From Bacteroides sp. (GTDB taxonomy: Bacteria > Bacteroidota > Bacteroidia > Bacteroidales > Muribaculaceae): a stretch of DNA of 8,400 nucleotides. Under the pieces are notes generated by a model. That model made no database searches. It worked only from the letters and a program-made list of their open reading frames with translations, and was not told where the DNA came from. Position numbers and translations under genes: made by a program. This document shows, one piece after another, positions 7,010 to 8,400 of this stretch; within the stretch, counting starts at the first letter, position 1, and the number at the start of each line of letters is the position of its first letter. The stretch is from NCBI GenBank assembly GCA_014801595.1, contig JAAVDV010000050.1, forward strand, positions 1 through 8,400, given 5' to 3'.

Positions 7010-8158
7010 TTAGCGACGGACGGCGGGATATGCCTGACCGACCTTGGTTCCGACCTTGTAGTGTACGCCGGGGAAGGCGGTAATCTCAACGTTGGAAGCA
7101 CGCTCGTAAACTGTAACTATATCGGAGCCGCCAAACTGGAAGTAGCTGATTTCGTCACCCTTCTGGAGTGTCACTCCCTCTTCGGCGGTAAGTATGATCG
7201 AACTTACCTGGGCCATACCCATCGGAAGAACCGCCACAAGACCTATCGGACTGTCGATAACGACGAGGCCTCGGGTCTGCATGAATTCGTAGCCTGCATC
7301 ATCGGGAGCGTCAAACACTCTCTTGGCCTTGATTACGGAACGACCGAACGGGTCGTTGGGAATAGGTTCGGGGACAACCTGCAGATAGGTGGTGCCCTGA
7401 ATTACACGAGCTTCCAGCACACGACCGCCGACGGGGGCGTGCTGACGGTGATAATCGTATGTGTTCAGGAAGGAGTGGGTCCAGTGTCCGCCGATAAAGC
7501 GGTCGGCATACGGGCTGCCTTCGAGAAGCTCCGCGATCTTCCAGTCGAGACCCTTGATATCAACGTGAGAATCGCTGTTGATTTCCCATTGGCCGTCGAA
7601 TGTACAATCGGCCGGAGAAACGATGATGGAATCATCGCCGGGGGCGGCTATAGGACGATAGCCGGGTTTCGTACGACGTGCGAACAGTTGGTTGTAGCTC
7701 TTCCAGCCGCCACGCGGACGAATGTATTCATTCATATTGTAAAGCGGTGAATCATAGAACGTTTTCTCTGATTCGGGTGTGAGCGACCCGGGTTCGTCCA
7801 TCCAGTTGCCGAACTCCGTGACGAATTTGCGCATCCACGCCGAGAGAGGTGTCAGGGGCTGCATCTTATCGTGAGGCACGACTGCGTTCTGAAGTTCCTT
7901 GACCGGAGACTGGTCGAGGACAAAGTAGAAGATACAAACGTGCTTGTAGACTTCCTTACCGTAGCGGTCTTCCACTGGTACCCAGCTCAACTGAGCGTTA
8001 CACCAATCGATATAGTCATCGAGAGTTTTGACATTCTCGAAACCATAGATGTTGTAGCTGACGGCTTTCTTGACAGCTTCTTCAAACTTGTCACGCCAAC
8101 CATTGGCATTTATCATGTCAACCAACTCCTGTACCACAGGATGCAATGTCTTTTCCAT
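7010..8158 (-). CDS. Soluble phosphatidylserine-decarboxylase-like pyruvoyl decarboxylase (PSDC + PSD domains)
   Basis: The 382-residue protein has two parts. Residues about 6-135 resemble the PSDC domain (HPVVQELVDMI at 6-16, LDDYIDWCNAQLSWVP at 46-61, FGNWMDEPGSLTP at 116-128). Residues about 150-375 form the PSD catalytic domain: FARRTKPGYRPI (159-170), VSPADCTFDG (180-189), YDYHRQHAPV (234-243) and FGGSD (342-346). By analogy with PSD enzymes, Asp184, His240 and Ser345 form the self-cleavage triad, with Ser345 becoming the pyruvoyl group. No membrane segment or signal peptide is present, which argues for a cytosolic enzyme acting on a soluble substrate. The same PSDC+PSD arrangement occurs in fungal PsiD, a tryptophan decarboxylase, so an amino acid is a plausible substrate; the GadC-like antiporter downstream supports this. 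True phosphatidylserine decarboxylase activity is less likely but not excluded. The ATG at 8158 lies in an AT-rich leader without a clear Shine-Dalgarno site. Confidence 0.87.
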   Translation of the reverse strand: MEKTLHPVVQELVDMINANGWRDKFEEAVKKAVSYNIYGFENVKTLDDYIDWCNAQLSWVPVEDRYGKEVYKHVCIFYFVLDQSPVKELQNAVVPHDKMQPLTPLSAWMRKFVTEFGNWMDEPGSLTPESEKTFYDSPLYNMNEYIRPRGGWKSYNQLFARRTKPGYRPIAAPGDDSIIVSPADCTFDGQWEINSDSHVDIKGLDWKIAELLEGSPYADRFIGGHWTHSFLNTYDYHRQHAPVGGRVLEARVIQGTTYLQVVPEPIPNDPFGRSVIKAKRVFDAPDDAGYEFMQTRGLVVIDSPIGLVAVLPMGMAQVSSIILTAEEGVTLQKGDEISYFQFGGSDIVTVYERASNVEITAFPGVHYKVGTKVGQAYPAVRR

Positions 8159-8332
8159 AATAAAAGATTAAAGTAGAGTTGAATAAAAAAAGGACTAAAC
8201 GCATGAGGAGATAGATGCCCTTTTTATGGGCAGGGGTCGTAGACATAGAGTTTCTAAACTTATTCAATTATCTGTCTTCGGTGATAATTATCGTGACTTA
8301 GAAATGAACTACAGATAAAAATAGAGCTTTCT
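8159..8332 (-). promoter_or_regulatory. AT-rich leader and probable promoter region of the decarboxylase gene
   Basis: No gene was seen here. A short hairpin TGCCC/GGGCA (8216-8220 with 8228-8232) and a run of seven As (8185-8191, Ts on the transcribed strand) lie in the probable leader. TAAGTTTA on the - strand (8262-8255) is one base from the Bacteroidetes -7 consensus TAnnTTTG, but no TTTG was found at the expected -33 spacing, so that promoter call is weak. A 10-bp palindrome GATAATTATC at 8283-8292 could be an operator. The promoter most probably lies between the decarboxylase start and the terminator at 8333-8358. Confidence 0.35.
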
Positions 8333-8358
8333 AAAAAAGCCGACCCATGGTATTCGGC
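8333..8358 (-). terminator. Intrinsic terminator of a gene beyond the right edge
   Basis: On the - strand a stem GCCGA/TCGGC (8358-8354 with 8343-8339) with a 10-nt loop is followed by six Ts (8338-8333). The form fits a Rho-independent terminator for a leftward gene that would end past 8400. It makes the decarboxylase and antiporter a separate transcription unit. The stem is only 5 bp, so confidence is moderate. Confidence 0.55.
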
Positions 8359-8400
8359 ACAGTTTCAGTTGGTTTTATTAATCTGAGTACGATATGATAA

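Noticed and set aside
6989..7750. 253-codon open frame on the + strand opposite the PSD-like gene
   Set aside because: It lies wholly antisense to a gene with clear catalytic motifs except for its first bases, has no recognisable domain, and is a typical shadow of a codon-biased gene.
8118..8246. 42-codon ORF on the - strand starting in the decarboxylase leader and overlapping its start out of frame
   Set aside because: It has a hydrophobic middle and could be a leader peptide, but there is no ribosome binding site, no run of one amino acid codon and no homology that I recognise; chance is more likely.

Overview
The window looks like gut Bacteroidales chromosome, possibly Muribaculaceae-like, except for its first ~1 kb. 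Evidence is the Bacteroidetes-type second half of Mfd, a Bacteroidales-style four-helix-bundle gene remnant, starts without clear Shine-Dalgarno sites, and mixed CGC/CGT/CGA arginine codons. Taxonomy is inferred from remembered family sequences; no search was run.

Layout: positions 2-2605 (+) hold a 5'-partial mfd. Its first ~325 visible codons read as Lachnospiraceae-like (Firmicutes) and the rest as Bacteroidetes; the switch falls in the conserved helicase motif I region, about 983-1060. This is either an assembly chimera or an inter-phylum recombinant. Next, also on +, come a secreted MINPP-like histidine phosphatase (2633-3892), an intergenic array of 8-bp units with a TGWCA core (3895-3982), a truncated four-helix-bundle gene (3999-4232) and a secreted alpha/beta-hydrolase esterase (4320-5141). 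A long, almost perfect hairpin at 5178-5241 separates the + genes from a convergent pair on the - strand.

The - strand pair is, in transcription order, a soluble phosphatidylserine-decarboxylase-like (PSD-like) pyruvoyl enzyme with an N-terminal PSDC-type domain (8158-7010) and a GadC-like APC antiporter (6880-5255). Together they suggest an amino-acid decarboxylation and amino-acid/amine exchange module, analogous to GadB/GadC but using a pyruvoyl enzyme of the class that includes the fungal tryptophan decarboxylase PsiD. A hairpin and then an intrinsic-terminator-like hairpin lie between the two genes, so antiporter expression may depend on readthrough. Another terminator-like hairpin (8333-8358) lies upstream of the decarboxylase and probably ends a gene beyond the right edge.

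Most interesting are the Mfd hybrid, the PSD-like decarboxylase/antiporter pair, and the 8-bp array. No tRNA, rRNA, CRISPR array, insertion sequence or phage gene was seen.
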